DNA from: Asaia bogorensis
GTDB lineage: Bacteria > Pseudomonadota > Alphaproteobacteria > Acetobacterales > Acetobacteraceae
DNA: 64,000 bases
Reading direction: 5' to 3'
NCBI GenBank assembly: GCA_943333505.2
Contig: CALQTN020000005.1
Coordinates: 49,118-113,117 of the forward strand
The first letter of the stretch is position 1. Each line of letters starts with the position of its first letter. A model generated the notes under the pieces. It was not told the origin of the DNA. It was given only the letters and a program-made list of their open reading frames with translations, and did not search any database. Both the position numbers and the translations under genes were made by a program. This document shows positions 17,240-25,611 of this stretch, in pieces.

Positions 17240-18218
17240 CGCGTTCGGCCGCAGGGTCACGTATCTGCGGATGTCGTTAACAGATCGGTGCGACTTGCGC
17301 TGCGTATACTGCATGCAGGAAGACATGCGCTTCCTGCCGCGCCGCGATCTGCTGTCGCTCGAAGAAATGGACCGGCTGGCTAGCGCGTTCATCACAAGCG
17401 GGGTGCGCAAGTTGCGCATCACTGGCGGTGAACCGTTGGTACGCAAGGGTGCAATCGGGTTGTTTGAGTCTTTATCTCGGCATTTGCGCAGTGGTGCGCT
17501 GGATGAACTGACGCTGACCACCAACGGCACCCAGCTTGCCCGCCATGCGGCGGCATTGGCCGCGTGCGGGGTGAAGCGGGTGAATGTCAGCCTCGACACG
17601 CTCAACCCCGCATTGTTCCGGGCGCTGACCCGGCGTGGCGATCTGGCCGTGGTGCTGGCGGGCATTGCGGCCGCCAAGGCTGCCGGCTTGCGGGTGAAGC
17701 TGAACGCGGTCGCGTTACGTGGCAGCACTGAGGCGGAGATTTTCGATCTGCTCGGCTTCGCGGCGGAAAATGGGCACGACCTTACGCTGATCGAAACCAT
17801 GCCGTTGGGCGATACGGGCGAGGATCGGACAGCGCAATATCTGCCGCTCGACAGGCTGCGGGCGCACATCGCCGCCCGCTTTACCCTGGCGCCGATCCCC
17901 CATAACTCCGGCGGGCCGGCGCGCTATTGGCAGGTTGGCGAAACCGGGCAGCGCATCGGGTTTATTACGCCGATGAGCGAACATTTCTGCGCGACCTGCA
18001 ACCGGGTTCGGGTCGGCTGCACGGGGATGTTGTATCCGTGCCTGGGCGACGAACACGCCACCGATTTACGTGCGGCGCTGCGCGGGTCCGAAGGTGACGC
18101 GGCCCTGCACAGAGCGATTGATGCTGGGTTGGCGGCCAAGCCGGAAGGTCATAACTTCCTGGTCGATGATCTCGGGGCGCCGGCTCTCGCGCGGCATATG
18201 TCAGTGCTCGGGGGGTAG
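17220..18218 (+). CDS. moaA: GTP 3',8-cyclase MoaA
   Basis: 332 residues; ATG at 17220 with GAGGT upstream, overlapping ppiC by 20 bases. N-terminal radical-SAM motif Cys24, Cys28, Cys31 (CDLRCVYC) binds the SAM cluster; the second cluster ligands lie in [11 protein letters not shown] and a later Cys. [11 protein letters not shown] is the SAM-binding GGE motif. The C-terminal Gly-Gly (VLGG), needed for catalysis in MoaA, is present. It carries out the first step of molybdopterin synthesis from GTP. Presence inside the nar operon links cofactor supply to nitrate respiration. Confidence 0.95.
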   Translation: MGCALHDAFGRRVTYLRMSLTDRCDLRCVYCMQEDMRFLPRRDLLSLEEMDRLASAFITSGVRKLRITGGEPLVRKGAIGLFESLSRHLRSGALDELTLTTNGTQLARHAAALAACGVKRVNVSLDTLNPALFRALTRRGDLAVVLAGIAAAKAAGLRVKLNAVALRGSTEAEIFDLLGFAAENGHDLTLIETMPLGDTGEDRTAQYLPLDRLRAHIAARFTLAPIPHNSGGPARYWQVGETGQRIGFITPMSEHFCATCNRVRVGCTGMLYPCLGDEHATDLRAALRGSEGDAALHRAIDAGLAAKPEGHNFLVDDLGAPALARHMSVLGG

Positions 18219-18220
18219 GC

Positions 18221-18745
18221 ATGGTCCGCATTGGCATTCTGACAGTGTCCGACCGGGCATCGCGCGGCGAATACGCCGATTTGGGCGGGCCAGCGATTGC
18301 GGATTGGTTGGCAAAGGCGATCGTGTCGCCATGGCAACAGGTCCGCCGCATCATTCCGGATGGTTTCGACAATGTGCGGGACGGGTTGATTGCGCTGTGT
18401 GACGATGACCGCGTTGATCTGGTGCTGACCACTGGCGGCACTGGTCCTTCGCCACGCGATTGCACGCCGGAAGCAACCGAGGCGGTGATCGCACGGGTGA
18501 TGCCGGGTTTTGGCGAGGCAATGCGGCGGGCAAGCTTGCAACAGGTGCCGACCGCCATCCTGTCGCGGCAGACTGCCGGATTGCGCGGCCAGTGCCTGAT
18601 TGTGAACCTGCCCGGCAAGCCATCTGCGGTGGCGGTGTGTCTGGGCGCGATCTTCGCCGCGGTGCCTTATTGTCTCGACCTGATCGGCGCCGGGCGGATT
18701 GAAACCGACCCAGCGATGATCTCGGCTTTTCGGCCTCCGGGATGA
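18221..18745 (+). CDS. mog: Molybdopterin adenylyltransferase (Mog/MoaB family)
   Basis: 174 residues with IGILTVSDRASRGEY at the N-terminus, the nucleotide motif TTGGTGPSPRDCTPEAT and the C-terminal NLPGKPSAV, all typical of Mog/MoaB. It adenylates molybdopterin before molybdate insertion. It starts 2 bases after the moaA stop and overlaps nnrS by 4 bases. The bacterial Mog role is more likely than the inactive MoaB form, but sequence alone does not fully separate them. Confidence 0.9.
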   Translation: MVRIGILTVSDRASRGEYADLGGPAIADWLAKAIVSPWQQVRRIIPDGFDNVRDGLIALCDDDRVDLVLTTGGTGPSPRDCTPEATEAVIARVMPGFGEAMRRASLQQVPTAILSRQTAGLRGQCLIVNLPGKPSAVAVCLGAIFAAVPYCLDLIGAGRIETDPAMISAFRPPG

Positions 18746-19875
18746 AGGGCTGGGTGGTTTTGAGCCTGGGCGCGCGGCCGTTTTTTGTGCTGGCGGCCTT
18801 ATGGGCGAGCTTGGCTATTGCCATCTGGCCGGCGATCTGGGCCGGGGCCTGGGCGTTGCCGGGCGGTTTGGCGTCGATGGATTGGCACGCCCACGAATTG
18901 ATTTTTGGCTATGGTGGCGCGGTTGTGGCGGGCTTTCTGCTGACCGCTATTCCGAACTGGACCGGTCGGAAGCCGGTTGCCGGCGTGCGCCTGGCGATGC
19001 TGGTGCTCGCCTGGATGATCGGCAGGCTGGCGGCTGCGGTGCCGGGCAATTATGCGGCTCTGGCACTGATGTTTCCGCTCGGGTTGATGGGCATCGCGGG
19101 TTGGGAAATTCTGGCGGCGGGCAATCGGCGCAATCTCAAGGTTGTTGCGATCCTGGCCGCCTTCGCGGCGGTTGATGGGTGGTTTGTGGTCGCGCATATG
19201 CAGGACTGGGACACTGGCACGCCGCGGCGTGGTGGGATCGCAATTCTGGTGTTGCTGATCCTGCTGATCGGCGGGCGGGTGGTGCCGGCGTTTACCCGCA
19301 ACTGGCTAAAGCGCAATCGGATCGCCGGTGACATTGCTGATTTCGGGCGGCTTGATGTGACCGCGATGGCGCTTGATATGGCTGGGTTGCTCGGCTGGGT
19401 GTGGCGGCCGGATGCCTGGCAGATGGCGCCGCTTTTTGCGCTGGCTGGCGGGTTCACCCTGGCGCGACTGGCGCGTTGGCGCGGGTGGTCAGCGCGTCGG
19501 GATTGGCTGGTTGGGGTGCTGCATCTCGGGTATCTGTTCGCCGGCCTTGGGTTTGTTGCGGCGGCCGCGCACGCGGTTTGGCCGGACCGGATGCCGATCG
19601 CGGGCGTGGTGCATCTTTGGGCGGTTGGCGCAATCGGCATGACCACGATGGCGATGATGACGCGGGCGACACTGGGCCATACCGGGCAGGCTTTGCATGC
19701 CGACGGCGCAACGCGGGGGATTTATCTGGCGTTGGCCGGCGCGCTGGTCGCGCGACTTACGATGGTAATGCTCCCGGATTCCGCACCAACTTTGATGATT
19801 GTTGCGGCGATGTTCTGGTGCGCCGGGTTCGCCGGGTTTTTGGTGCGCTATGGGCGGGGGTTGCTGTTGGGTTAG
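18742..19875 (+). CDS. nnrS: NnrS family membrane protein
   Basis: 377 residues, about 12 hydrophobic segments. Family marks: GARPFFVLAALWA near the N-terminus, the conserved DWHAHELIFGYGGAVVAGFLLTAIPNWTG and GRVVPAFTRNWL. NnrS is a heme- and copper-containing membrane protein that appears with denitrification genes and protects against nitric oxide or iron-nitrosyl stress. It is the last gene in the nar run. No nitrite, NO or N2O reductase gene is in the window, so its presence points to NO arising elsewhere or from NarG side activity. The stop codon borders a palindromic repeat. Confidence 0.9.
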   Translation: MKGWVVLSLGARPFFVLAALWASLAIAIWPAIWAGAWALPGGLASMDWHAHELIFGYGGAVVAGFLLTAIPNWTGRKPVAGVRLAMLVLAWMIGRLAAAVPGNYAALALMFPLGLMGIAGWEILAAGNRRNLKVVAILAAFAAVDGWFVVAHMQDWDTGTPRRGGIAILVLLILLIGGRVVPAFTRNWLKRNRIAGDIADFGRLDVTAMALDMAGLLGWVWRPDAWQMAPLFALAGGFTLARLARWRGWSARRDWLVGVLHLGYLFAGLGFVAAAAHAVWPDRMPIAGVVHLWAVGAIGMTTMAMMTRATLGHTGQALHADGATRGIYLALAGALVARLTMVMLPDSAPTLMIVAAMFWCAGFAGFLVRYGRGLLLG

Positions 19876-19939
19876 ATCATCATTCGTTCAATCGGCTTCG
19901 ATTGGACGAATAAAGATGATCGTAAAAACAAGACTCTAG
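19875..19939. repeat. Composite palindromic repeat, copy 1 (between convergent genes)
   Basis: The hairpin at 19875-19921 runs from GATCATCATTCGTTC to its near-complement ending GATGATC, with a few unpaired bases. It is followed by GTAAAAACAAGACTCTAG (19922-19939). A second copy in the opposite orientation lies at 44153-44220. The element fills the whole gap between nnrS and the convergent acetamidase gene: its first base is part of the nnrS stop and its CTAG gives the acetamidase stop. It could work as a two-way terminator, though there is no long T tract. Confidence 0.75.
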
Positions 19940-20850
19940 CGCGGCGTCTTCACCAGCCAGCGCTTGGCGATCCGGCACGCGACGGTATAAGCCGGATTGA
20001 ACACATTACCGACATCGTAGCGCACCACCTGGCCCATCAGATGGCTCGCCGCGCGGGCATCAAGGCCGTAATCCTCCCCCAGCCAGCGCAGCATTTCCGT
20101 GGTTGCGTGTTGCAGCGCCTGATCGAGCGGGCGGGCGTTGCCGACCGCGAAAATATCGTCTGCGGTTTCGCCGCGCGGCCACGTGATCGTTCGTTTCAGG
20201 ACACGAAAAGTGACCTCCATCTCGAACGATGTTTCGATGCCGGTGCCGACGATCTCGCCGTCGCCCTGGCAGGCATGGCCGTCGCCGAGATAAAACAGCG
20301 CGCCGGGGACGGATACCGGGAACATTGCGGTCGTGCCAGGTGCGAACAGGCGATAATCCATGTTGCCGCCATTCTGCGCGCTGGTCGCGGTGGATAGCGC
20401 CTGGCCGCCGGCCGGCGCCACGCCAAAGCAGCCGATCATCGGTTGCAGCGGTGGGGCGAAACCTTCGAGGCCTTTGGGCGGTTCGCGCAGGCTGACTGTT
20501 CCGGCTTTCGCGTCGATGTTCCAGACCGCCCGTTCATTGGCCGGCCGATCTGGGATCGATGCGGGGTCCAGCACGGTGAAGGCGAGCGGGGAATAGGTCC
20601 AGCCGGTGGCGCGGCTCGGGGTCAGGCGGTCGATGCGCACGGCGAGGGTGTCGCCCGGTTCGGCGCCTTCGATGAAGAACGGGCCGGTCATCGGGTTCGG
20701 TCGCGGGGCGACAGTTACCTCATGCGCATCAAGCCCGGATGCATCGATGGTGTCAGTGATGATGGTGTCACCGTCGGCGATCCGCAGGCAGGGCTCGGCG
20801 GTGCCTATCGCGTTGTAGTAGCGGGTCGGGCGGAAGCGGTGCGTGGCCAT
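19936..20850 (-). CDS. Acetamidase/formamidase family amidohydrolase
   Basis: 304 residues. The FmdA/AmdA-family pattern is visible: TDTIDASGLDAHEV, NPMTGPFFIEGAEPGDTLAV, MIGCFGVAP, NGGNMDYRLF and LGDGHACQGDGEIVGTGIE. These zinc or Mn amidases release ammonia from formamide, acetamide or similar short amides. The C-terminal half also carries the DYGLDARAASHLMGQV segment. No urea or nitrile hydratase genes are adjacent, so the natural substrate is open. Its stop codon comes from the palindromic repeat. It diverges from the cyclophilin gene. Confidence 0.88.
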   Translation of the reverse strand: MATHRFRPTRYYNAIGTAEPCLRIADGDTIITDTIDASGLDAHEVTVAPRPNPMTGPFFIEGAEPGDTLAVRIDRLTPSRATGWTYSPLAFTVLDPASIPDRPANERAVWNIDAKAGTVSLREPPKGLEGFAPPLQPMIGCFGVAPAGGQALSTATSAQNGGNMDYRLFAPGTTAMFPVSVPGALFYLGDGHACQGDGEIVGTGIETSFEMEVTFRVLKRTITWPRGETADDIFAVGNARPLDQALQHATTEMLRWLGEDYGLDARAASHLMGQVVRYDVGNVFNPAYTVACRIAKRWLVKTPR

Positions 20851-20922
20851 TGGGATCTCCGGGGAAAGGCTGATGATCGCAGGCTAGGAACCGGGCACGG
20901 GATGGTCAATACTCGGCTCAGG

Positions 20923-21477
20923 ATGACAAACGCACCTGACATTTTTCTGGCGACGATTGAAACCACGGCCGGGACCTTCGCGATCGAGGTGCATCGTGCC
21001 TGGGCGCCGCATGGTGCCGATCGCTTCCATGATCTGGTGTGCCAGCGTTACTATGATAACGCGCGCTTTTTTCGAACGGTTGCGGGCAAATGGGTGCAAT
21101 TCGGCATCGCTGGCGACCCCGCGATGGCGCAGGCGTGGCGTGACAGGACCATACCGGACGACCGGCCCGTCCAATCCAACACGATCGGCTATGTCGCCTT
21201 TGCCAATACCGGGCCGGGCACGCGATCGACCCAGATTTTCGTGAACCTGGGCGACAATGCCGCGCAGAACGATCCCGAGCCAGGTTTTGCGCCATTCGGC
21301 AGGGTCGTCTGTGGGATGGATGTGGTGGAGCGGCTGCACGCGGGTTACGGCGAGAACTCTGGCGGCGGGATGCGCGCCGGGGGGCAGGATGTGATGTTTG
21401 CAGACGGCAATGTCTATCTCGACACGCATTTTCCCAAACTCGACAGGCTGCTCAGGGTGGTGGTGTCAGGGGCTTGA
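20923..21477 (+). CDS. Cyclophilin-type peptidyl-prolyl cis-trans isomerase
   Basis: 184 residues from ATG 20923; ATG 20902 is an alternative giving seven extra residues. Cyclophilin signatures: TTAGTFAIEVHRAWAPHGADRFHDL, RFFRTV, VQFG, IGYVAFANTGPGTRSTQIFVNL and FGRVVCGMDVVERL. The usual active-site Arg in FHRVI is present as RFFRTV. No signal peptide is seen. It is a single gene divergent from the acetamidase and not clearly in an operon. Role: general protein folding. Confidence 0.85.
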   Translation: MTNAPDIFLATIETTAGTFAIEVHRAWAPHGADRFHDLVCQRYYDNARFFRTVAGKWVQFGIAGDPAMAQAWRDRTIPDDRPVQSNTIGYVAFANTGPGTRSTQIFVNLGDNAAQNDPEPGFAPFGRVVCGMDVVERLHAGYGENSGGGMRAGGQDVMFADGNVYLDTHFPKLDRLLRVVVSGA

Positions 21478-21494
21478 AGGAAGCATGGTCTTCT

Positions 21495-21809
21495 TCACTT
21501 GATAACCGGTTTCGGATCAATTTCTTCGCCGAGACGAAACGGCAAATCACTCGGTTCCATCAGCGGGTTTACCCGTTCGACCACCACCAGACCGCCAGCC
21601 TCCACGGTTTGCCCCATCCGACACGCGGGTTCGAACAGGCCGGCGCCGGTCGCCATCGGTGCGGCTGCCTGGCGTTTCGAAATCCATATCGGCGCTGCTC
21701 GCAGCCTGGGCCATTGACTTTCTCCCCACTCAATCACTCTGAAGGCCGCGTCAGGCGCGACAATCTCCGTCCGCTCCCGCGCATTGCTGGCGGAAGCCGA
21801 CCTGGCCAA
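21495..21809 (-). pseudogene. Possible remnant of an M14/AspA-AstE-like deacylase (C-terminal part)
   Basis: This 460-bp gap (21478-21937) has no complete gene. On the minus strand one frame of 104 codons includes GAGLFEPACRMGQTVEAGG, which resembles the C-terminal GLFEP-x-VxLGDxVxxG barrel of succinylglutamate desuccinylase/aspartoacylase-like proteins. The catalytic N-terminal domain is absent. It probably is a decayed gene end; it might also be a chance frame. Confidence 0.28.
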
Positions 21810-21937
21810 GCGCAGCGGTCTGATTGCGACAGCCCAGCGTTTATCGGTCGCCGATTTCGGGTTCGTGCCGACGCATTATCAGCTCCATCTATTGGCAACC
21901 AAGCGGAATTTACGCCGGTGAAATAGCGGGCGGCGCT

Positions 21938-23023
21938 TCATCCGGCCAACGCCACCCTTAATGCCGCGAGCGCCTGTGTGTTGTGTTCGGGCAAACCTAC
22001 GGTGATCCGCAGGAAATTCTCGTAGCCGGCATCGGCGACCACCCGGACCAGCACGCCGTGGCGCTCCATCGCGGCAACGATTGGGGCGGCTGGGCGCGCC
22101 AGATCGGTGGTGATGAAGTTGGCGGCCGATGGCAGCGGCGCGAATCCCAGGCCACGTAGTCCTGCCACGAGCTGGCCCCGGCCATCCGCCACCACGCGGC
22201 GCATCATTTCGAGGTGGGTGGTATCGGCCAAAGCTGCCGTCGCCGCCGCCAAGGCTGGCGAGGTCATTTCAAAAATCGGCCGTGCTGCCCGCAGCAAATC
22301 CGCAATGGATGCGTCCGAACACAGCACGTAACCCACTCGCAACCCGGCGAGCGCGTAAGCCTTCGAAAATGTCCGCGTCACCGCCCAGGGCCCGGACCGT
22401 GCGGCCATAACCGCGAGCGTGCGGGCCGCGGGATCGAACTCGGCATAGGCCTCATCCACGACCAGCATCACATCGTCCGGCACATGCCGGGCGATGTGGG
22501 CGAGGGCTTCTGGTGCCAAGGTGCCGCCGGTGTTGCCGTTGGGGGTGCAGCAAAAAACGATGCTGGTATCGGGCGCGATCGCCGATAGCAGCCGTTCCGG
22601 GTCGTTCGAGCCATCGGGGGTTACTTCAATCGCGATCATCCGTCCGCCGGCAATTTTGGTCGAGTTGGCATAGCGCGGGAAAGACGGATACGGCATCACC
22701 GCGCTGCGACCGGGTGCGAGCGAGATCATGCACAGCAAATGCAGCAGCATGTCCGACCCCACCGCCACCCCGATGCGTGCCGGGGGCAGACCGGTATGGG
22801 CCGCCAACGCGGCGATCAGCGCACCGCCGTCGGTCGGTGGATAGCGATTGACCCCGGCAATGGTTTCCATCGCTGCGGCAATGGCCAGCGGCGATGGCGG
22901 GATCGGGCTTTCATTCAGGTTCAACGCCAGCACCGGATTGCCATCTTCCGGGCGGGGATGGGCTTTGGGCGCCTTGAGGTCGCGCGCCAAAGGGGCAATC
23001 CAGTTCATTGCGGGCGCGTTCAC
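21938..23023 (-). CDS. HisC-like PLP-dependent aminotransferase
   Basis: 361 residues of the class I/II fold, nearest in pattern to histidinol-phosphate aminotransferase: LNLNESPIPPSP near the N-terminus, GVNRYPPTDGGALIAALAAHTGL, CTPNGNTGGTL, VVDEAYAEF and RTFSKAYALAGLRVGY, where the SK lysine binds PLP. The ending HGVLVRVVADAGYENFLRITVG is also HisC-like. It overlaps the HD gene by 4 bases and is third in a three-gene minus-strand operon with no other his gene, so a catabolic transamination is more likely than histidine synthesis. Confidence 0.83.
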   Translation of the reverse strand: MNAPAMNWIAPLARDLKAPKAHPRPEDGNPVLALNLNESPIPPSPLAIAAAMETIAGVNRYPPTDGGALIAALAAHTGLPPARIGVAVGSDMLLHLLCMISLAPGRSAVMPYPSFPRYANSTKIAGGRMIAIEVTPDGSNDPERLLSAIAPDTSIVFCCTPNGNTGGTLAPEALAHIARHVPDDVMLVVDEAYAEFDPAARTLAVMAARSGPWAVTRTFSKAYALAGLRVGYVLCSDASIADLLRAARPIFEMTSPALAAATAALADTTHLEMMRRVVADGRGQLVAGLRGLGFAPLPSAANFITTDLARPAAPIVAAMERHGVLVRVVADAGYENFLRITVGLPEHNTQALAALRVALAG

Positions 23024-23691
23024 GAGGTCTGGTCGCGCGGACGCGGCGGCGTCGCGAAGAGCCGGTGCACCATCGGCGCGAAGGCCGCGACTGGCAGGAT
23101 CGGGATATTCGGATCGACGGCATTCTGATCGAAGCGGGCGACAAAATCGGCGGTCGCGGCAAAATGCGGATGGCCGCGAAACCGTTCGCGTTCGTCGATG
23201 GTTACATCGGGGTGGTCATGCATATGCGGAAACCCGAACAGCTGATGCATTTCGAGCACCCAGCGGTGCTGTTCGGAGATATAGGGCCGCAACAGGGCGG
23301 CGGAAAATTCGCCGTGCGATGGGCCTGCGCAGGTGAAGCCGATATCATGCAGCAGGCACACCACAACGAACTCCTCATCCCGGCCGGCCTGCATGGCGAG
23401 CGTCGCGGCCTGCAAGCCATGGGCGTACATGCTGATCGCGTAGCCGAATGACGGATCGTCGCGCGCGGTGTCGAACAGCGCCAGGACGGTGCGTGCCTGC
23501 AAGCCTTGGTCATGGCGGGCGCGCTGGGCTTCGACCACCTGCCACTCCGCCCGGGTGATGGCAGACATCGAGGGTTTTTCGATCATCACCGCGCCAGCTT
23601 CGAACATGGCTGGGCGTGGGGGTAATTGGGGCTTGAACATGGGGCGTGCGCCTGTGTGAGTGGCGGGTATGTCGCGCCAGCTTACGAACAT
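23020..23691 (-). CDS. HD-domain protein resembling PhnZ-like diiron oxygenases
   Basis: 223 residues from ATG 23691, which overlaps the oxidoreductase stop by 10 bases; ATG 23640 would give 206 residues and is equally possible as neither has a clear ribosome site. Metal motif: HGLQAATLAMQAG, then CLLHDIGF (HD pair), SHGEFSAALL, WVLEMHQ and a late Asp in FVARFDQNAVDP. This His-HD-His-His-Asp order and the RFRGHPHF element are like PhnZ/TmpB-type mixed-valence diiron oxygenases rather than nucleotide phosphohydrolases. Operon with an FAD oxidoreductase and a HisC-like aminotransferase supports a role in breaking down an amine or amino-phosphonate-like compound. Substrate unknown. Confidence 0.75.
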   Translation of the reverse strand: MFVSWRDIPATHTGARPMFKPQLPPRPAMFEAGAVMIEKPSMSAITRAEWQVVEAQRARHDQGLQARTVLALFDTARDDPSFGYAISMYAHGLQAATLAMQAGRDEEFVVVCLLHDIGFTCAGPSHGEFSAALLRPYISEQHRWVLEMHQLFGFPHMHDHPDVTIDERERFRGHPHFAATADFVARFDQNAVDPNIPILPVAAFAPMVHRLFATPPRPRDQTS

Positions 23692-24845
23692 CCGGTGCTG
23701 ATGTCTGTGTCACCAAGCGGGGGCCGGCCATAAAAACGCTGTGGGTCGATCGCGCGCACGATCCGGTCCGCACCCGCCAGCCAATCCGCTGGCCGCCCGG
23801 CGACCAGGTCGGCCAGCAGGCGCCCGGCTGCTGGGGAGGTCAGGATACCGTCGCCGCCCTGCCCGACGAACCAGAAGAAGCCATCGCCTTCTGCCGCCGC
23901 GCCGAAGGCAAAGGCGCCGTCGGGGGTGAAGCTGCGCAATCCGGCCCAGGCGCGCTCGACACGGCGGACCGGGATGTCCAGCACTTGCTGCATGCGCGCG
24001 ATGGTGATGGCGATGTCGAGTTCTTCGGGCTGCACGTCATGGGCGTGCGTGGGCGTGGCATCGGCCGGCGAGATCATCAGCCGGGTGCGGGCTTCGGGCT
24101 TGCAGTACCAGCTGCGCCGGGCGTCGTAGAGCCGCGGCCAGTGCGCCACGTCGAACGGCGCAGGATCGATCACCACCGCCGTGCGCCGCTTCGGCACCAG
24201 CCCGAGCGGGCGGATACCGGCCTGCGCCGCGACCTCGTCACCCCAGGCCCCGGCGGCGTTCACCAGAACCGGTGCATGGAACGCGGCACCTGACGCTGTC
24301 TGGACCTGCCAAAGCCCGTCTTTGCGCGCGATGCGCTGCGAGCGCCGGCGGAAGGCCAAGACGGTGCCGCGCGACCGCGCCAGTCGCAAATAGCCCTGCA
24401 GCAGGACGTCCACGTCGATGTCGTAATTCCCCGTCTCGAGCGCTGCCGCCGCCGCGTAGCCTGGGCGAAGGGCCGGGATCATGTCCCGCAATGCCGTCAC
24501 GGCGATCTCGCGTATGTTGCTGCGGGTGGAAAGAATGTCATGCAGGTCAGCCAGCTGATCAGGCGGTACGGCGAACGCGACGGGACGCTCGGTCAGGATC
24601 GGCGTCGCGGCGAAACCCGGCGGCGGGTTGTTAAGGAAGGCAAAGGATGCCTGCGCCAGCGTGCGTTCGTATTCCGGGCCGCCATTCGCCACCCAGAGCG
24701 CGGCCGAACGGCCGGAGGTGTGGTAGCCGGCGGCCTCCTCGGCCTCGATCAGTACAACGCGGTGGTCGGCGGCGAGATGGGCGGCGGCGGTGGCCCCCGC
24801 GATGCCGGCGCCGATGACGATGCAATCAGTTATGTGCGTGTCCAT
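23682..24845 (-). CDS. FAD-dependent amino acid/amine oxidoreductase (DAO family, DauA-like)
   Basis: 387 residues. The dinucleotide-binding motif CIVIGAGIAGATAAAHLA opens the protein, then EEAAGYHTSGRSAALW (FAD contact), VLVNAAGAWGDEVA and the C-terminal GQGGDGILTSPAAGRLLADL. This set fits the DAO superfamily and especially D-arginine dehydrogenase-like enzymes, which oxidise D-amino acids to oxo acids. First gene of the operon with the HD protein and the aminotransferase. Upstream (24846-25611) is decayed DNA. Family is firm; substrate is not. Confidence 0.87.
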   Translation of the reverse strand: MDTHITDCIVIGAGIAGATAAAHLAADHRVVLIEAEEAAGYHTSGRSAALWVANGGPEYERTLAQASFAFLNNPPPGFAATPILTERPVAFAVPPDQLADLHDILSTRSNIREIAVTALRDMIPALRPGYAAAAALETGNYDIDVDVLLQGYLRLARSRGTVLAFRRRSQRIARKDGLWQVQTASGAAFHAPVLVNAAGAWGDEVAAQAGIRPLGLVPKRRTAVVIDPAPFDVAHWPRLYDARRSWYCKPEARTRLMISPADATPTHAHDVQPEELDIAITIARMQQVLDIPVRRVERAWAGLRSFTPDGAFAFGAAAEGDGFFWFVGQGGDGILTSPAAGRLLADLVAGRPADWLAGADRIVRAIDPQRFYGRPPLGDTDISTGCS

Positions 24846-25233
24846 GAGAGCGGGGTTTGCCTTTGCGGTGGCTGCGACGCAAGCGGCATCGGTTCCTTCG
24901 ATGGCGGCAGATCAGGTCAAACCAACCGCGTCGTCAGTCTGCAAACGCCTCAGCCGGAAAGCGCTCCGTTCGGCTCAGTCGCCTGCTTTGTACCCATCTC
25001 GGCTTGGCGCCGCCGCCGCAGGCCATCTATCCGGGCAATTTCGGCGGGAGCCCGGAGGCAGACATCCTGTTTACTGACATCGCGGACTGGATCGACACCA
25101 ACCTGCCTTGGCAGGCTGGCGGACGAGCACGAAGAGCCTTCGTCGCAAGGACGGGCAGGACGAACCGCCCGCGCCTGGCCGCAACGGGGAACGCAACTTC
25201 CGGGGTGAGACGCGATCGAATGAGACGCGCGCC

Positions 25234-25386
25234 CTCGTCAGTAAGTTCCGCGCGTGGCATCGCGGCCGCTTCCCCACCTGGCAGCAGGCCACCGGCTATT
25301 CCAGTGTGCTGCATTGGGCCAAGGCGGTGGTGGCGACAGGCACCGATGACGGCCTCAAGATCGGCCCTGCGCTGAGGCCGACCTGA
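25234..25386 (+). pseudogene. Remnant of a branched-chain amino acid-type ABC substrate-binding protein
   Basis: About 50 codons ending in a stop. The segment FRAWHRGRFPTWQQATGYSS followed by VLHWAKAVVATGTDDGLKIG resembles the late Y-x-x-x-x-GRPPSWQAATGYxxVxxxxKAVxAAGT part of LivK-like periplasmic proteins. No N-terminal lobe or start is found nearby. Likely the truncated leftover of a transporter component for the adjacent catabolic operon. Confidence 0.4.
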
Positions 25387-25409
25387 CCGGCGCCACCGCA
25401 GTCGCAAGG

Positions 25410-25611
25410 GTGGACCGGGTGCGTAGCGTCGTCCCGGTCGATATCGCTGCCGGCTGTGACGGCTTCGTCACGCTGTCCAACTTCGCTGCGGTGCATCGCG
25501 ACGCCATTGCTGCTATCGACATCAACCCGCTTCTGGTCCATCCCCAGGGCGAGGGCGCCGTGGCGCTCGATGCCCTCATCAACCCGGCCGCCGCGCCGGG
25601 GGAGATCTACC
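25410..25611 (+). pseudogene. Remnant of an ADP-forming acetate/acyl-CoA ligase (C-terminal end)
   Basis: The frame contains VTLSNFAAVHRDAIAAIDIN followed by PLLVHPQGEGAVALDALI, the usual C-terminal end of the ATP-grasp part of NDP-forming acyl-CoA synthetases. Only this last ~60 residues remain. Directly downstream come two acyl-CoA dehydrogenases and an SDR, so a ligase that once made their CoA substrate appears to have been lost by deletion. Confidence 0.5.

Larger units (their letters stand above)
24846..25611. other. Gene-free stretch with decayed coding remnants
   Basis: 766 bp between the divergent oxidoreductase and acyl-CoA dehydrogenase genes. No intact gene is supported. Two short segments with recognisable protein homology in different frames (25234-25386 and 25410-25611) are listed separately; the first ~390 bp show no recognisable content. 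The acyl-CoA dehydrogenase operon promoter is presumably here, but I see no convincing -35/-10 pair. Confidence 0.6.

Noticed and set aside
21938..23023. Aminotransferase considered as biosynthetic HisC
   Set aside because: No other his gene nearby and tight coupling to an HD protein and an oxidoreductase argue for a catabolic role.
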